From Thermococcus argininiproducens (lineage in GTDB: Archaea; Methanobacteriota_B; Thermococci; Thermococcales; Thermococcaceae): a DNA stretch of 64,000 nucleotides. The position numbers and the translations under genes were made by a program. Below are positions 36,339 to 46,431 of this stretch, piece after piece. A model generated the notes under the pieces. It was given only the letters and a program-made list of their open reading frames with translations. It made no database searches and was not told the DNA's origin. Position 1 is the first letter of the stretch, and each line of letters opens with the position of its first letter. Location of the stretch: positions 806,001 through 870,000 of the forward strand of contig NZ_CP080572.1 in assembly GCF_023746595.1 (NCBI RefSeq), written 5' to 3'.

Positions 36339-37519
36339 AGATCGAACCTCAATAATGTCTCTTGATTGGCGTCCAATGCGTCCATCCATTTTTTAATGTC
36401 TATCTCTTTTATCGGCTTCATGACTCTTGGTTTTGGAGGCTCTTCATTTTCTTTTATTATATTGTGCATTCTAAGATCATTTAGGATTTGTCGTTTTAGA
36501 CTCTCTGATGAGAGTTTTGAGTGGTATATAGTGGTCAATGAAAGCAGAACCATCTCCTTTACGTGTTCTTGGCCTTTATCCTCATGAAAATGTGGGTTTA
36601 AGGTTTCTATCTGGAAAATTTCTATTCCTTGATCAAATACCTCTTGGAGTTCTTTTGCATTCTCCCAAGTGCCAAAGCGTTCAAGGAGATAAACTATCTC
36701 GTAGGGTTCGATTGAATAACCTGTGGAAAATGGTAAGATTTCTGCAAGCTTCATTGTCATAGCGTGCTCTCCAGCATTTCCAGTCACCATGATAGTGGTC
36801 TCAAATGTGGTTTTCTCACTTATGAGTTGATTTAGATATCGATTTGTTATCTCACTTACCCTTCCCCATTTTTTGAAGTAGAGTGTTCCTTTACTTACTT
36901 TTGGTTTGTGTCGCCAGTGGAGTCTTACCATCGCATAGTCGCTTTCACTCATCAGAAAACCAGCAGCATAGTCTTTAACATACTCATTAACGGCTCCAGG
37001 AATATAATTATCAGCATCAACAAAGCCAACGTACTTGGCACCTATGGCTTTTGCAAGTAATATTCCTAGGAGCATCCCTTCGCCCTTTCCACTTCTTACA
37101 AGTCCTTTTTCATCAAGAATATCCTCATATCCGACCTCTTTAAAAGCTTCTCCTAGTCCAGGGTCTTTTTGGTGAATCATCAAGACCCTTGAGTGTGTTA
37201 GATTGCAAAAGTGCTTAACTAAGTCTACTTCTTGCTTGAATCTGTTGGGACCTTTCCTTTTGCTATTAGAAACGATGATAATAGGGGATTTGTGGGGTAT
37301 TGCCTTTAATACACCATCAACAAGGTGAAGCTTCTCATTTTTCATAGGCACAACTATTGCCATTTCCCCAATTACTTTGTAAATATCCCCTCTAGGAATA
37401 TTCTGCACCGTAAACATTGGAACATCCTCGGTTTCAGTATCCATCTTGATGACTTTTTGTAACTCGTAAATTTTCACCGCTCCAAAGATTTCCTTATAAA
37501 CTGGGGCCTCTAAAAGCAT
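36335..37519 (-). CDS. mpgS: Mannosyl-3-phosphoglycerate synthase
   Basis: 394 aa GT55 enzyme joining mannose from GDP-mannose to D-3-phosphoglycerate. The start [17 protein letters not shown] and long blocks such as [38 protein letters not shown] (with the DAD metal motif) and [20 protein letters not shown] are those of the Pyrococcus enzyme. First gene of mpgS-mpgP-manC-manB. It has its own TATA box upstream, so salt or heat control separate from glkA is likely. Confidence 0.97.
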   Translation of the reverse strand: MLLEAPVYKEIFGAVKIYELQKVIKMDTETEDVPMFTVQNIPRGDIYKVIGEMAIVVPMKNEKLHLVDGVLKAIPHKSPIIIVSNSKRKGPNRFKQEVDLVKHFCNLTHSRVLMIHQKDPGLGEAFKEVGYEDILDEKGLVRSGKGEGMLLGILLAKAIGAKYVGFVDADNYIPGAVNEYVKDYAAGFLMSESDYAMVRLHWRHKPKVSKGTLYFKKWGRVSEITNRYLNQLISEKTTFETTIMVTGNAGEHAMTMKLAEILPFSTGYSIEPYEIVYLLERFGTWENAKELQEVFDQGIEIFQIETLNPHFHEDKGQEHVKEMVLLSLTTIYHSKLSSESLKRQILNDLRMHNIIKENEEPPKPRVMKPIKEIDIKKWMDALDANQETLLRFDL

Positions 37520-37589
37520 GTTCTCACCTCCTAAGTGATTATAGCAAGCAGAATAATCAAAAACACTCTGCCAAATACTCTTTGTTTTC

Positions 37590-37604
37590 TCCTATATATA
37601 AATT
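37590..37604 (-). promoter_or_regulatory. Promoter of the mannosylglycerate operon
   Basis: Minus-strand AAATTTATATATAGG is a strong TATA box about 75 bases before mpgS, leaving a leader of around 50 bases with AGGAGGTG directly before the start. Confidence 0.6.
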
Positions 37605-37616
37605 TTTACTTTATTT

Positions 37617-37655
37617 CTTTTGAAAGCCTCGCTGTTCACGGCGGGGAGGGGTCAG
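37617..37655 (+). mobile_element. Solo IS200/IS605-type transposon end (relic) behind glkA
   Basis: GAAAGCCTCGCTGTTCACGG then CGGGGAGGGGTCAG matches the right end of the complete tnpB element (GAATCCTCGCTACTCACGG then CGGGAGGAGGTCAG on the minus strand near 49045-49080) at most positions. It sits between the end of glkA and the mpgS promoter and may form a hairpin that ends the glkA transcript. Confidence 0.55.
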
Positions 37656-37680
37656 TACAAGTTAGAAAAATAGGAAAAGC

Positions 37681-39087
<1,407 letters not shown>

Positions 39088-39088
39088 T

Positions 39089-39105
39089 TATCACCTCCAG
39101 TGTTA
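39089..39105. promoter_or_regulatory. Putative Thermococcales glycolytic motif at glkA
   Basis: TATCAC-CTCCA-GTGTTA matches TATCAC-N5-GTGATA at 11 of 12 positions (read on the plus strand). It overlaps the glkA ribosome-binding site and lies downstream of the probable TATA box (minus-strand TTTATTAATTTT, about 39115-39128). This position fits repression by Tgr/TrmBL1 under gluconeogenic growth. The TATCAC half is also the Shine-Dalgarno complement, so the GTGTTA half carries the evidence. Confidence 0.55.
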
Positions 39106-39170
39106 TTATGCTCCCAAAATTAATAAACATTCCGAGGGCAAACCTCAAAAGGCTCTTTAATAATTCTTGA

Positions 39171-40037
39171 ATGATGATCATTAGAGGAATTGGTTTAGAC
39201 TCATCCGCTGAAATAGCATTTCAGAGCCATGCTCATACAGATCATTTCGTTAGTGGGAAAGTCATAGTTTCAACAAAGGCCACGAAATTTCTCAGCCATC
39301 TCAAAAAAGGAGGGTTTTACAAAACTTACGACTTTGGTAAAGCCTTCTACATAGGGGATTATAAGGCCAAGCTTTATCCTGCAGGACATATGCTTGGCTC
39401 TGCTCAAATCTATATTAAGCTTGATGAATTTTCACTTCTTTACACTGGTGACGTTAAATGGTTCAAACTTAGAACTGCAGAAAAGGCTAAATTTAGACGA
39501 GCGGATGTGCTTGTTATCGAGTCAACATATGGATTACCCATGTATAATTTCCCAACTCCAAGAGAAGCTGAGAAAAAACTTATAGCATTTGTGGAGCAGT
39601 CATTAGATAAAGGAAAGACTCCTATGTTATACGCAAATCAGATGGGAAAGGCCCAGGAGCTTCTTAAAATCTTGGACCTCCATGGGTACTCTGTTAGAGT
39701 TTCACGAGAAATACTGAAAGTTGCCAAAGTCTATGAGAAATTTGGGATAAAGTTCCGCAATATCTCAAAAGAGGGAGAGGTTTTAATTAGTGGCTTTAAG
39801 AATCAAATATCGTTTAATGGAGTCCATTCATCAGGACTTTTTGTTTCTGGGTTTGGAGATTTGAAATTAAGCAATCATGCGGACTTTTGGGAGCTTATAA
39901 GAATAATTGAGACAGTTAAACCTGAGAAGATCTATACTCGTTATGGATATGCTAGAGAATTCGCTAGAATCCTGAGAGGTTTGGAATACGATGCTAAACC
40001 ATTGGAAGATGTTCTTTTTTCGGGAGAATTAATTTAA
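39171..40037 (+). CDS. Metallo-beta-lactamase-fold nuclease, mRNA 3'-end-processing/exonuclease type
   Basis: 288 aa. Motif QSHAHTDHFVSGK gives His20, His22, Asp24, His25. PAGHMLGSAQIYI and LLYTGDVKWF follow, and a late SNHADFWEL supplies a further histidine. VIESTYGLP and the spacing resemble the CPSF/Artemis-like short exonucleases. There is no KH domain or full beta-CASP cap, so it differs from the archaeal CPSF proteins. It shares a short divergent promoter region with glkA. Confidence 0.82.
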   Translation: MMIIRGIGLDSSAEIAFQSHAHTDHFVSGKVIVSTKATKFLSHLKKGGFYKTYDFGKAFYIGDYKAKLYPAGHMLGSAQIYIKLDEFSLLYTGDVKWFKLRTAEKAKFRRADVLVIESTYGLPMYNFPTPREAEKKLIAFVEQSLDKGKTPMLYANQMGKAQELLKILDLHGYSVRVSREILKVAKVYEKFGIKFRNISKEGEVLISGFKNQISFNGVHSSGLFVSGFGDLKLSNHADFWELIRIIETVKPEKIYTRYGYAREFARILRGLEYDAKPLEDVLFSGELI

Positions 40038-40048
40038 AGAGAAGAAAA

Positions 40049-40453
40049 TCAGAGAGATTCTAAATATTCAGCATACTTTTCAGCTGGCATGAGTTCTTTT
40101 AGTTCCTCTTCTAAGTTGCTTGGTTTTATCTTAGCAATCCATGCTTCATAGGGATCTTCGTTGATTTTTTCTGGGGCCTCTTCGAGTTCTTCATTAACTT
40201 CAACGATTTCTCCACTAACAGGTGCATAAACTTCGCTTACTGCTTTGACGCTCTCTACTTCACAGAGAACATCGCCCTTTGAAACCTCTTTTCCAATTTC
40301 GGGGAGTTCTACATAGGCCAAATCGCCAAGCTCTTTTTGTGCATAATCACTTATTCCTATCAAAACAGTTCCATCCTCCATTACCTGAGCCCATTCGTGG
40401 TCCTTGGTGTAGTAAAGCCCTTCTTTAACCTTGTATTCACCGACCTCAATCAT
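40049..40453 (-). CDS. gcvH: Glycine cleavage system H protein
   Basis: 134 aa. A lipoyl-carrier domain with GLYYTKDHEWAQV, IGISDYAQKELGDLAYVELP and the lipoylation site CEVESVKAVSEVYAP (Lys70), ending in LMPAEKYAEYLES. It shuttles the aminomethyl group in glycine cleavage; the P, T and L proteins are not in this window. ATG 40453 has GGTG six bases upstream; ATG 40465 is part of that site. Confidence 0.95.
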   Translation of the reverse strand: MIEVGEYKVKEGLYYTKDHEWAQVMEDGTVLIGISDYAQKELGDLAYVELPEIGKEVSKGDVLCEVESVKAVSEVYAPVSGEIVEVNEELEEAPEKINEDPYEAWIAKIKPSNLEEELKELMPAEKYAEYLESL

Positions 40454-40570
40454 AGCAATCACCATAGCGTTTTATAGCTGAAAAACATTTAAATCTTTTC
40501 CTAATTGTGATCACTTTTGAGCAAAATGCATTATTGGAGTGACCAGATAAATTAATCTTGGTGAGGTTAA

Positions 40571-41851
40571 ATGAGGGATAACAGAAACTTCTGGCTCTAC
40601 GCAATGGGACGTTTTGTTTCTCTAGTAGGAAGTGGTGTGCAGGATGTGGCATTGCCATTATTTATACTGGATTTAACAGGGTCTGGTATAATCATGGGGA
40701 CTTTTATGATAGTTTCAATGCTTCCTCGCTTACTTCTCTATCCAATAGCTGGCGTTTTGGGAGATAGGCTCAATAGGAAGTGGATAATGGTTTGGATGGA
40801 TTTTGGAAGAGGTGCAGTCATATTAGTCTTGGCACTTCTAGCTTTGAGAAACTTGATTACTATACCTCTTCTTTTTGGGGCCCAGTTTGTTATTTCAATT
40901 ATGAATGCCCTCTTTGGGCCAGCAACAAGTGCAATGCTCCCAGATATAGTAGAAAAAGATGAATTGATGAGGGCGAATTCCATCTTAATGAGTCTTAATA
41001 GCACAGCTTATATAGTTGGGCCTGCTCTTGGGGGAATAATCTATGGAACTGGAGGGATAATGGCGGCATTTCTAATAAATGGAGTATCATTTATAGCTTC
41101 AGGGATAAGTGAGTTATTCATAAAATATGAGCAAAAAGTGAAGAATATAACGAACGTTGGGGAGATCGTTGAAGGCTTAAAAGAAGGCTTGGCATATATA
41201 AAGACACAAAAGGGGATCTTAACCCTGATGAGCTTTGCATTGGTAGTAAATTTTCTCGCGGCTCCTATATTTGCTGTCCTTTACCCATACGTGATGAGAG
41301 TGGTTATTAAATTCACCGCAGAGCAATATGGGCTTTTAGAGACATCGTTTATGGGAGGTATACTTCTTGGGAATATTATTCTTGGGGCTTTCTTTGCTAA
41401 TAAAAAGGCAGAGAACCTTTTGATTAAGGGCCTAGTTTTTGGAACTATTCTCCTCTTTGTGTTCGCTTTGCTGATATCTCCCCAGAGTATAGCCTTTTTC
41501 TCAGGCCCAAGCTGGGAAATGTTTGTTGCTATTGCCCTTGTTTCTGTCTTTATGGGAGCTTCAAATGCCTTTGTAAACACTCCAATAAATGTGGAGTTTC
41601 AGCAGTTAGTTCCAACAGAATATAGAGCAAGGGTATTTTCTGTTATTGAGGTTATGGGACAGGGGATAGTTCCTATAGGTTATGGTTTGGTGGGTATACT
41701 ACTTGATAATGCACCAGCTCATGAAATAGCTTTGGCCTTGACGTTTTTAACTTTCGTTTCCGTTGTGCTTTTCGTAACAAAGTATTCAAAAACTGTCTTT
41801 GAAGACTTTGAGAACAGGAAAAAAGAACCTGAAGTGGAGATTTCCCCCTAA
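40571..41851 (+). CDS. MFS permease (MFS_3/enterobactin-exporter-like group)
   Basis: 426 aa with 12 probable membrane helices. FVSLVGSGVQDVALPLFILD starts helix 1, and the A-motif-like loop AGVLGDRLNRKWIMVWMD lies between helices 2 and 3. This group exports drugs, siderophores or metabolites; substrate unknown here. GGTGAGG precedes the start. The ORF ends with a short charged tail. Confidence 0.87.
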   Translation: MRDNRNFWLYAMGRFVSLVGSGVQDVALPLFILDLTGSGIIMGTFMIVSMLPRLLLYPIAGVLGDRLNRKWIMVWMDFGRGAVILVLALLALRNLITIPLLFGAQFVISIMNALFGPATSAMLPDIVEKDELMRANSILMSLNSTAYIVGPALGGIIYGTGGIMAAFLINGVSFIASGISELFIKYEQKVKNITNVGEIVEGLKEGLAYIKTQKGILTLMSFALVVNFLAAPIFAVLYPYVMRVVIKFTAEQYGLLETSFMGGILLGNIILGAFFANKKAENLLIKGLVFGTILLFVFALLISPQSIAFFSGPSWEMFVAIALVSVFMGASNAFVNTPINVEFQQLVPTEYRARVFSVIEVMGQGIVPIGYGLVGILLDNAPAHEIALALTFLTFVSVVLFVTKYSKTVFEDFENRKKEPEVEISP

Positions 41852-41955
41852 GGTGCTTTTCTTTGATCTATAAATAATTTACAAAATTGTTTGGTACAGA
41901 TATAAAATCAAAAAATTTAATTAGAAAACCGCTTTGATACATTAGGGGATGTTGA

Positions 41956-42807
41956 ATGGAAACATCTGCTAAGAGGCCTCTTATTATGGGTCTAAGGGCT
42001 ATGTTTCTTTCCATTAAGCAACGAGCATTAGAAGTGGAAAAAGAATATGCAGAATTGTTAGATAAATTGACCGCTGATAATTTACGAAGAGCTGATTTTA
42101 AAATTTTCTTTGAGTTTGTAAATGCTACAAACTCTCTCCCGAAAGACATTGATTTCCCAGAGATTATTAATAAGATACAGAAAATCAAGGGGATCTTGGA
42201 CAGTTACAACAGAGCTGTTAGTTTTTTCCAATCTTCGATTCAAGATGGGCCTCCTCTGAGATACATAAGCTATACTGTACCACATTTAGTAATAGCTCCA
42301 AGCAATTACCTACAAGAAGTGGTTACCTACTGTGAGCTTGCTTTAGGGATCTTGGAAGGATATCTTCTTTCTGAACAAATAACCCCTCAAGAGCGGGATA
42401 GATTGGAAAGAACTAGAGAAAAAATTGAAACCTTGTATGAGTGCAATCCTGCTCTTGTCGAACACCTAAAAGAAGCGATCAAAGAGTTTGAAATGGGGCA
42501 TGACCTTGCTTCGGCACTTATAGCAGGAAAGTGCTTTATTTATATAGAAGAGCAGCTTTGTTCTTCTTTTGGATTAAATAAAAACAAACACGAAGAAAGA
42601 GCTAAATTACCAAAAATGCTTGGCGAAAGGTTAGGGTTACCCAGAAATATGGTGGAAAAAATTGTTAAAGCAAGTGTTCTTGCGAGAAATACTTTTACTC
42701 ACAACATAAATTCTCGACCGTCACATGAAAACGCCCTGAGTTTATTAGCTGATACAGTGACTTTTGCAGAGTACCTTTGCAAGATTATGGGAAATTCAGA
42801 AGGATGA
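41956..42807 (+). CDS. Alpha-helical protein with C-terminal HEPN-like motif
   Basis: 283 aa, not recognised as a named family. It is nearly all helical. The N-terminal half contains EVEKEYAELLDKLTADNLRR, a likely coiled coil. The last 110 residues show the HEPN pattern: an ALIAGKCFIYIEEQL helix, then VKASVLARNTFTHNINS with R-x4-H (Arg244 and His249), the catalytic signature of HEPN RNases. No nucleotidyltransferase or other antitoxin gene is adjacent. GGGGATG precedes the start. The RNase role is inferred from the motif alone. Confidence 0.75.
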   Translation: METSAKRPLIMGLRAMFLSIKQRALEVEKEYAELLDKLTADNLRRADFKIFFEFVNATNSLPKDIDFPEIINKIQKIKGILDSYNRAVSFFQSSIQDGPPLRYISYTVPHLVIAPSNYLQEVVTYCELALGILEGYLLSEQITPQERDRLERTREKIETLYECNPALVEHLKEAIKEFEMGHDLASALIAGKCFIYIEEQLCSSFGLNKNKHEERAKLPKMLGERLGLPRNMVEKIVKASVLARNTFTHNINSRPSHENALSLLADTVTFAEYLCKIMGNSEG

Positions 42808-42887
42808 AGAGGTGGGGATATTTATCGCTTGCCCTCCAGTATAATCTTTCTCCAAAAGATTTAAATATCCTAATGTCAAGATAAAGC

Positions 42888-42986
42888 CCGATGCTTATGA
42901 GGGGGGATCGAGTTCTCCATAACCTGGCATTCCTTTTATGCTGACTCTATTAGCTTACCCCCTAGCTTTAAATCCAAGTCTTTTTG
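42888..42986 (+). ncRNA. Candidate small structured RNA upstream of leuS
   Basis: A promoter-like CCAAAAGATTTAAATATCC (42853-42870) would start a transcript near 42888. The following sequence folds into nested stems: AGGGGGG (42900-42906) with CCCCCCT (42958-42964), GAGT (42910-42913) with ACTC (42944-42947), and GCAT (42927-42930) with ATGC (42938-42941) closing a 7-base loop. A T-run (CTTTTTGG, about 42981-42988) follows. leuS seems to have a separate promoter at about 42999-43010, so this may be an independent RNA of around 95 nt or a relic leader. No C/D box pair or ACA box was found. Confidence 0.35.
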
Positions 42987-42997
42987 GTGCGGGCAAA

Positions 42998-43011
42998 CTC
43001 TTTTAAGAGGT
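42998..43011 (+). promoter_or_regulatory. Probable leuS promoter
   Basis: AACTCTTTTAAGAG is TATA-like and lies about 30-40 bases before the leuS start codon, leaving a short leader with GGAGGTTAGGG. The sequence is also a 12-base palindrome-like CTCTTTTAAGAG. Confidence 0.4.
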
Positions 43012-43039
43012 ATTTTTAACAACCCAAGGAGGTTAGGGT

Positions 43040-45928
43040 ATGGTGGATTTCAAAGCTATTGAGGAAAAATGGCAAAGTAAATGGCTAGAAGATAAGGCAT
43101 TTGAGCCACAAATAGATGAAAAGAAGCCAAAGTTCTACATAACAGTTGCATTTCCCTACTTATCTGGCCATCTGCATGTTGGACACGCAAGAACCTACAC
43201 AATTCCAGATGTAATCGCAAGGTTCAAGAGGATGCAAGGATACAACGTCTTATTTCCAATGGCATGGCACATAACTGGATCTCCAATAGTCGGAATAGCC
43301 GAGAGGATAAAGCACAGAGATCCCCAAACAATCTACGTATACAGGGATGTTTATAAAGTTCCGGAGGAGATTCTGTGGACCTTTGAAGACCCAATAAATA
43401 TAGTTAAGTACTTTATGAAAGCCGCAAGAGAGACGTTTATTAGGGCAGGTTTCAGTGTCGACTGGAGCAGAGAGTTCCACACTACATCTCTTTTCCCGCC
43501 CTTTAGCAAATTCATTGAATGGCAATTCTTGAGATTAAAGGAGAAGGGTTTGGTGGTTAAGGGAACTCACTATGTTAGGTGGGATCCGGTTGTTGGGACA
43601 CCACTAGGGGACCACGACTTAATTGAGGGTGAAGACGTTCAAATATTGGATTATGTCCTGATAAAGTTCATCCTCGAGGAGAATGGTGAAGTTGTTTACT
43701 TACCGGCGGCAACATTGAGGCCCGAAACGGTCTATGGAGTAACGAACATGTGGTTAAATCCAGAGGCAATATATGTGAAAGTGAAAATTAGAAACAAGGA
43801 TAAGGAGGAAGTTTGGGTAGTAAGCAAAGAAGCTGCTTACAAGCTGAGTTTCCAAGATAAAGAAATTGAGATCTTAGAGGAATTCAAGGGTGAGAAGCTA
43901 ATTGGAAAATGGGTTAAAAATCCAATTACTGAGGATGAGGTAATTATCCTGCCGGCAGACTTTGTTGATCCAGATAATGCTACTGGAGTTGTTATGAGTG
44001 TTCCGGCACATGCCCCCTTTGATCATGCAGCCTTGGAGGACATAAAGAAGAACACAGATCTGCTAGTAAGATATGAGATAGACCCAAGGATTGTTGAAAA
44101 CATAAGCTACATCTCCCTGATAGAGTTAGAGGGCTATGGGGAATTCCCTGCAGTTGAAGAGGCCCAGAAACTTGGTGTTAAAGGTCAAAAAGATGTAGAA
44201 AAGCTTGAACAAGCCACAAAGAATGTTTATAAGGCCGAATATCACAGAGGAGTCTTTAAAATTGAGCCTTATAAAGGAAAGCCGGTTAGTGAAGTAAAAG
44301 ACTTAGTAGCTAAGGCTATGGCCGAAAGAGGAATAGCTGACAGAATGTACGAGTTTTCTGATAAGAACGTTATCTCAAGATTTGGAAATCGAGCAGTAGT
44401 GAAAATAATCCATGATCAGTGGTTCATTGATTATGGTAATCCAGAATGGAAAGAGAAGGCAAGAGAGGCCTTGGCAAATATGAAAATCTTCCCAGAATCA
44501 AGAAGAACACAATTTGAGGCCATTTTAGAGTGGCTTGATAAGAAGGCCTGTGCGAGAAAAGTTGGTTTGGGTACTCCTCTACCATGGGATCCCGAGTGGG
44601 TCATAGAGAGCTTAAGCGATTCGACGATTTACATGGCATACTACACCATAAGCAGACACATCAACAAGCTAAGGGAAGAAGGCAAGCTCGATCCAGAGAA
44701 ACTAAACAGGGAGTTCTTTGATTACATCTTCCTCGAAGAATTCAGCGAGGAAAAAGAGAAAGCCCTTGCAGAGAAAACTGGCATCCCAACAGAGGTAATT
44801 CATGAAATGAAGGAGGAGTTTGAGTACTGGTATCCACTCGACTGGAGATGCTCCGCCAAAGACCTGATTCCAAACCACCTGACGTTCTTCATATTCAACC
44901 ACGTGGCCATCTTTAGGAAGGAACACTGGCCAAAGGGCATAGCGGTGAACGGCTTTGGAACCCTTGAAGGAACCAAGATGAGTAAGAGCAAGGGCAACGT
45001 GCTCAACTTCATAGATGCAATAGAGGAGAACGGAGCTGATGTGGTGAGACTTTACATCATGAGTCTGGCGGAACACGATAGCGACTTTGACTGGAAGAGA
45101 GCAGAGGTTGGAAAGCTGAGAAAGCAGATAGAGAGATTCTACGACCTAATAAGTGAATTTGCAGGTTATGAAGAGAGCGAAGCTGAGCTAATGGACATTG
45201 ACAAATGGCTGCTTCACAGGTTAAATAAAGCCATTGAAGGTGCAACCAAGGCATTGGAGGAGTTTAGAACAAGAACCGCTGTCCAATGGGCCTTCTACAA
45301 CGTTTTGAATGACCTAAGATGGTACATGAGGAGGACCGAAGGAAGGGACGATGAGGCAAAGCGCTCAACACTAAGAAAGCTGGCTGATGTATGGGTTAGG
45401 CTAATGGCTCCGTTTACACCTCACATTGCTGAGGAGTTATGGAAGAAGCTCGGAGGAGAAGGCTTCATAAGCTTAGCCAAATGGCCCGAGCCAGTGGAAG
45501 AATGGTGGAACGAAACAATAGAACTTGAGGAAGATTACATTAAGAATCTAATCGACGACATAAAGGAAATCATAAAGGTTGCAAAGCTAGAGAATGCAAA
45601 GAGGGCGTACATCTATACCGCAGAGGAGTGGAAGTGGAAAGTAGCAGAAATAGTTGCAGAGAAGAGGGATTTCAAAGCCTCAATGAGCGAAGTCATGAAA
45701 GATCCTGACATGAGAAAGCGCGGTAAAGAGGTCTCAAAGCTGATCCAGAGGTTAATTAAGGACAGAGTTTTTGACTTTAAGCGCATTGATGAGGAAAAGG
45801 CCCTAACACAATCCAAAGACTTCATTGAAAAGGAACTTGGCCTCGAGATTATCATAAACGCAGAGGAAGACAAAGGTGGAAAGAAGAAACAAGCGATGCC
45901 CATGAAGCCGGCTGTTTATATTGAGTGA
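43040..45928 (+). CDS. leuS: Leucyl-tRNA synthetase (archaeal type)
   Basis: 962 aa class I synthetase. The ATP site motif HIGH is HLHVGH (residues 44-49) and KMSKS is intact at 646-650 (TKMSKSKGN). The long CP1 editing insertion is present ([16 protein letters not shown]), as are the anticodon-binding helical domain and the charged archaeal C-terminal part ending [20 protein letters not shown]. It charges tRNA-Leu, one of which lies at the start of this window. The second half is visibly richer in G+C than neighbouring genes, hinting at recombination with a different Thermococcus. Confidence 0.97.
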   Translation: MVDFKAIEEKWQSKWLEDKAFEPQIDEKKPKFYITVAFPYLSGHLHVGHARTYTIPDVIARFKRMQGYNVLFPMAWHITGSPIVGIAERIKHRDPQTIYVYRDVYKVPEEILWTFEDPINIVKYFMKAARETFIRAGFSVDWSREFHTTSLFPPFSKFIEWQFLRLKEKGLVVKGTHYVRWDPVVGTPLGDHDLIEGEDVQILDYVLIKFILEENGEVVYLPAATLRPETVYGVTNMWLNPEAIYVKVKIRNKDKEEVWVVSKEAAYKLSFQDKEIEILEEFKGEKLIGKWVKNPITEDEVIILPADFVDPDNATGVVMSVPAHAPFDHAALEDIKKNTDLLVRYEIDPRIVENISYISLIELEGYGEFPAVEEAQKLGVKGQKDVEKLEQATKNVYKAEYHRGVFKIEPYKGKPVSEVKDLVAKAMAERGIADRMYEFSDKNVISRFGNRAVVKIIHDQWFIDYGNPEWKEKAREALANMKIFPESRRTQFEAILEWLDKKACARKVGLGTPLPWDPEWVIESLSDSTIYMAYYTISRHINKLREEGKLDPEKLNREFFDYIFLEEFSEEKEKALAEKTGIPTEVIHEMKEEFEYWYPLDWRCSAKDLIPNHLTFFIFNHVAIFRKEHWPKGIAVNGFGTLEGTKMSKSKGNVLNFIDAIEENGADVVRLYIMSLAEHDSDFDWKRAEVGKLRKQIERFYDLISEFAGYEESEAELMDIDKWLLHRLNKAIEGATKALEEFRTRTAVQWAFYNVLNDLRWYMRRTEGRDDEAKRSTLRKLADVWVRLMAPFTPHIAEELWKKLGGEGFISLAKWPEPVEEWWNETIELEEDYIKNLIDDIKEIIKVAKLENAKRAYIYTAEEWKWKVAEIVAEKRDFKASMSEVMKDPDMRKRGKEVSKLIQRLIKDRVFDFKRIDEEKALTQSKDFIEKELGLEIIINAEEDKGGKKKQAMPMKPAVYIE

Positions 45929-45937
45929 GTATTGCCC

Positions 45938-45956
45938 TTGTTTTTATTTTTTAACT
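45938..45956 (+). terminator. Oligo-T terminator after leuS
   Basis: TTGTTTTTATTTTTTAACTT, with runs of five and six T, lies ten bases after the leuS stop. This is the usual Thermococcales termination signal. Confidence 0.5.
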
Positions 45957-46017
45957 TCAACATATGTAGCCCCCTCATTGCAACACTTGTATAACACTAA
46001 CTGGAATTAGCATAATC

Positions 46018-46260
46018 GTGGTTAGCATAATGAGAATTATTGAACGTCATGAGGTTAGAGATGTTCTGGATGCAAAATGGGTGCTGGTTTATGGAGGGAG
46101 AATGTTAAAGAGATGGACATCAGAAAGATTGAGAGGAAATTTGAAGGGTTTGATGCCGAGAGCTCCAAAAACGCCGAAGTTCTTGACTGGAAGGATGTGA
46201 TAAGGCTTTGTAAGGCCCACCTTAGTCGCACTCTCTGTCGTATCTGTTGAGTGATTCTCC
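46018..46260 (+). pseudogene. Decayed gene, probably an archaeal P-loop ATPase remnant
   Basis: The first frame reads MRIIERHEVRDVLDAKWVLV then YGGR, which resembles the start of archaeal ATPases (Pfam archaeal ATPase type) just before the Walker A. The loop itself is missing. A second frame from about 46092 to a stop near 46248 reads ERKFEGFDAESSKNAEVLDW, protein-like. The two pieces suggest a gene with a large internal deletion and frameshift. This covers half of the 500-base space between leuS and the next gene; the remainder to 46431 is AT-rich without a recognised feature. Confidence 0.4.
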
Positions 46261-46431
46261 TCTCCACGGCTTTTCTTCTTGTTTTTGTTTCCAACTGTTC
46301 TCAACTTTGACAAAACTCTTAGTTTAATAACGCGATATTTAATATCATGATACTAAAATTCACCGATAGGAAGAAAAGAGGATCCTGCCTTTGGAAATCC
46401 TATCCAAAAGTTAAAATTAAAAAGGAAGCTT

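Noticed and set aside
37519-37545. TGM at the mpgS start (TCAC-N7-GTGA)
   Set aside because: The spacer is seven, not five bases, and the outer bases do not fit, so it is more likely a Shine-Dalgarno complement plus chance.
42888-42986. C/D-box or H/ACA guide RNA
   Set aside because: One CTGA is present, but no proper RTGATGA box pairs with it, and no ACA follows the terminal stem, so the candidate is reported only as a structured RNA.
44702-45076. 124-aa frame antisense to leuS
   Set aside because: Mirror of the conserved leuS core that holds the KMSKS loop.
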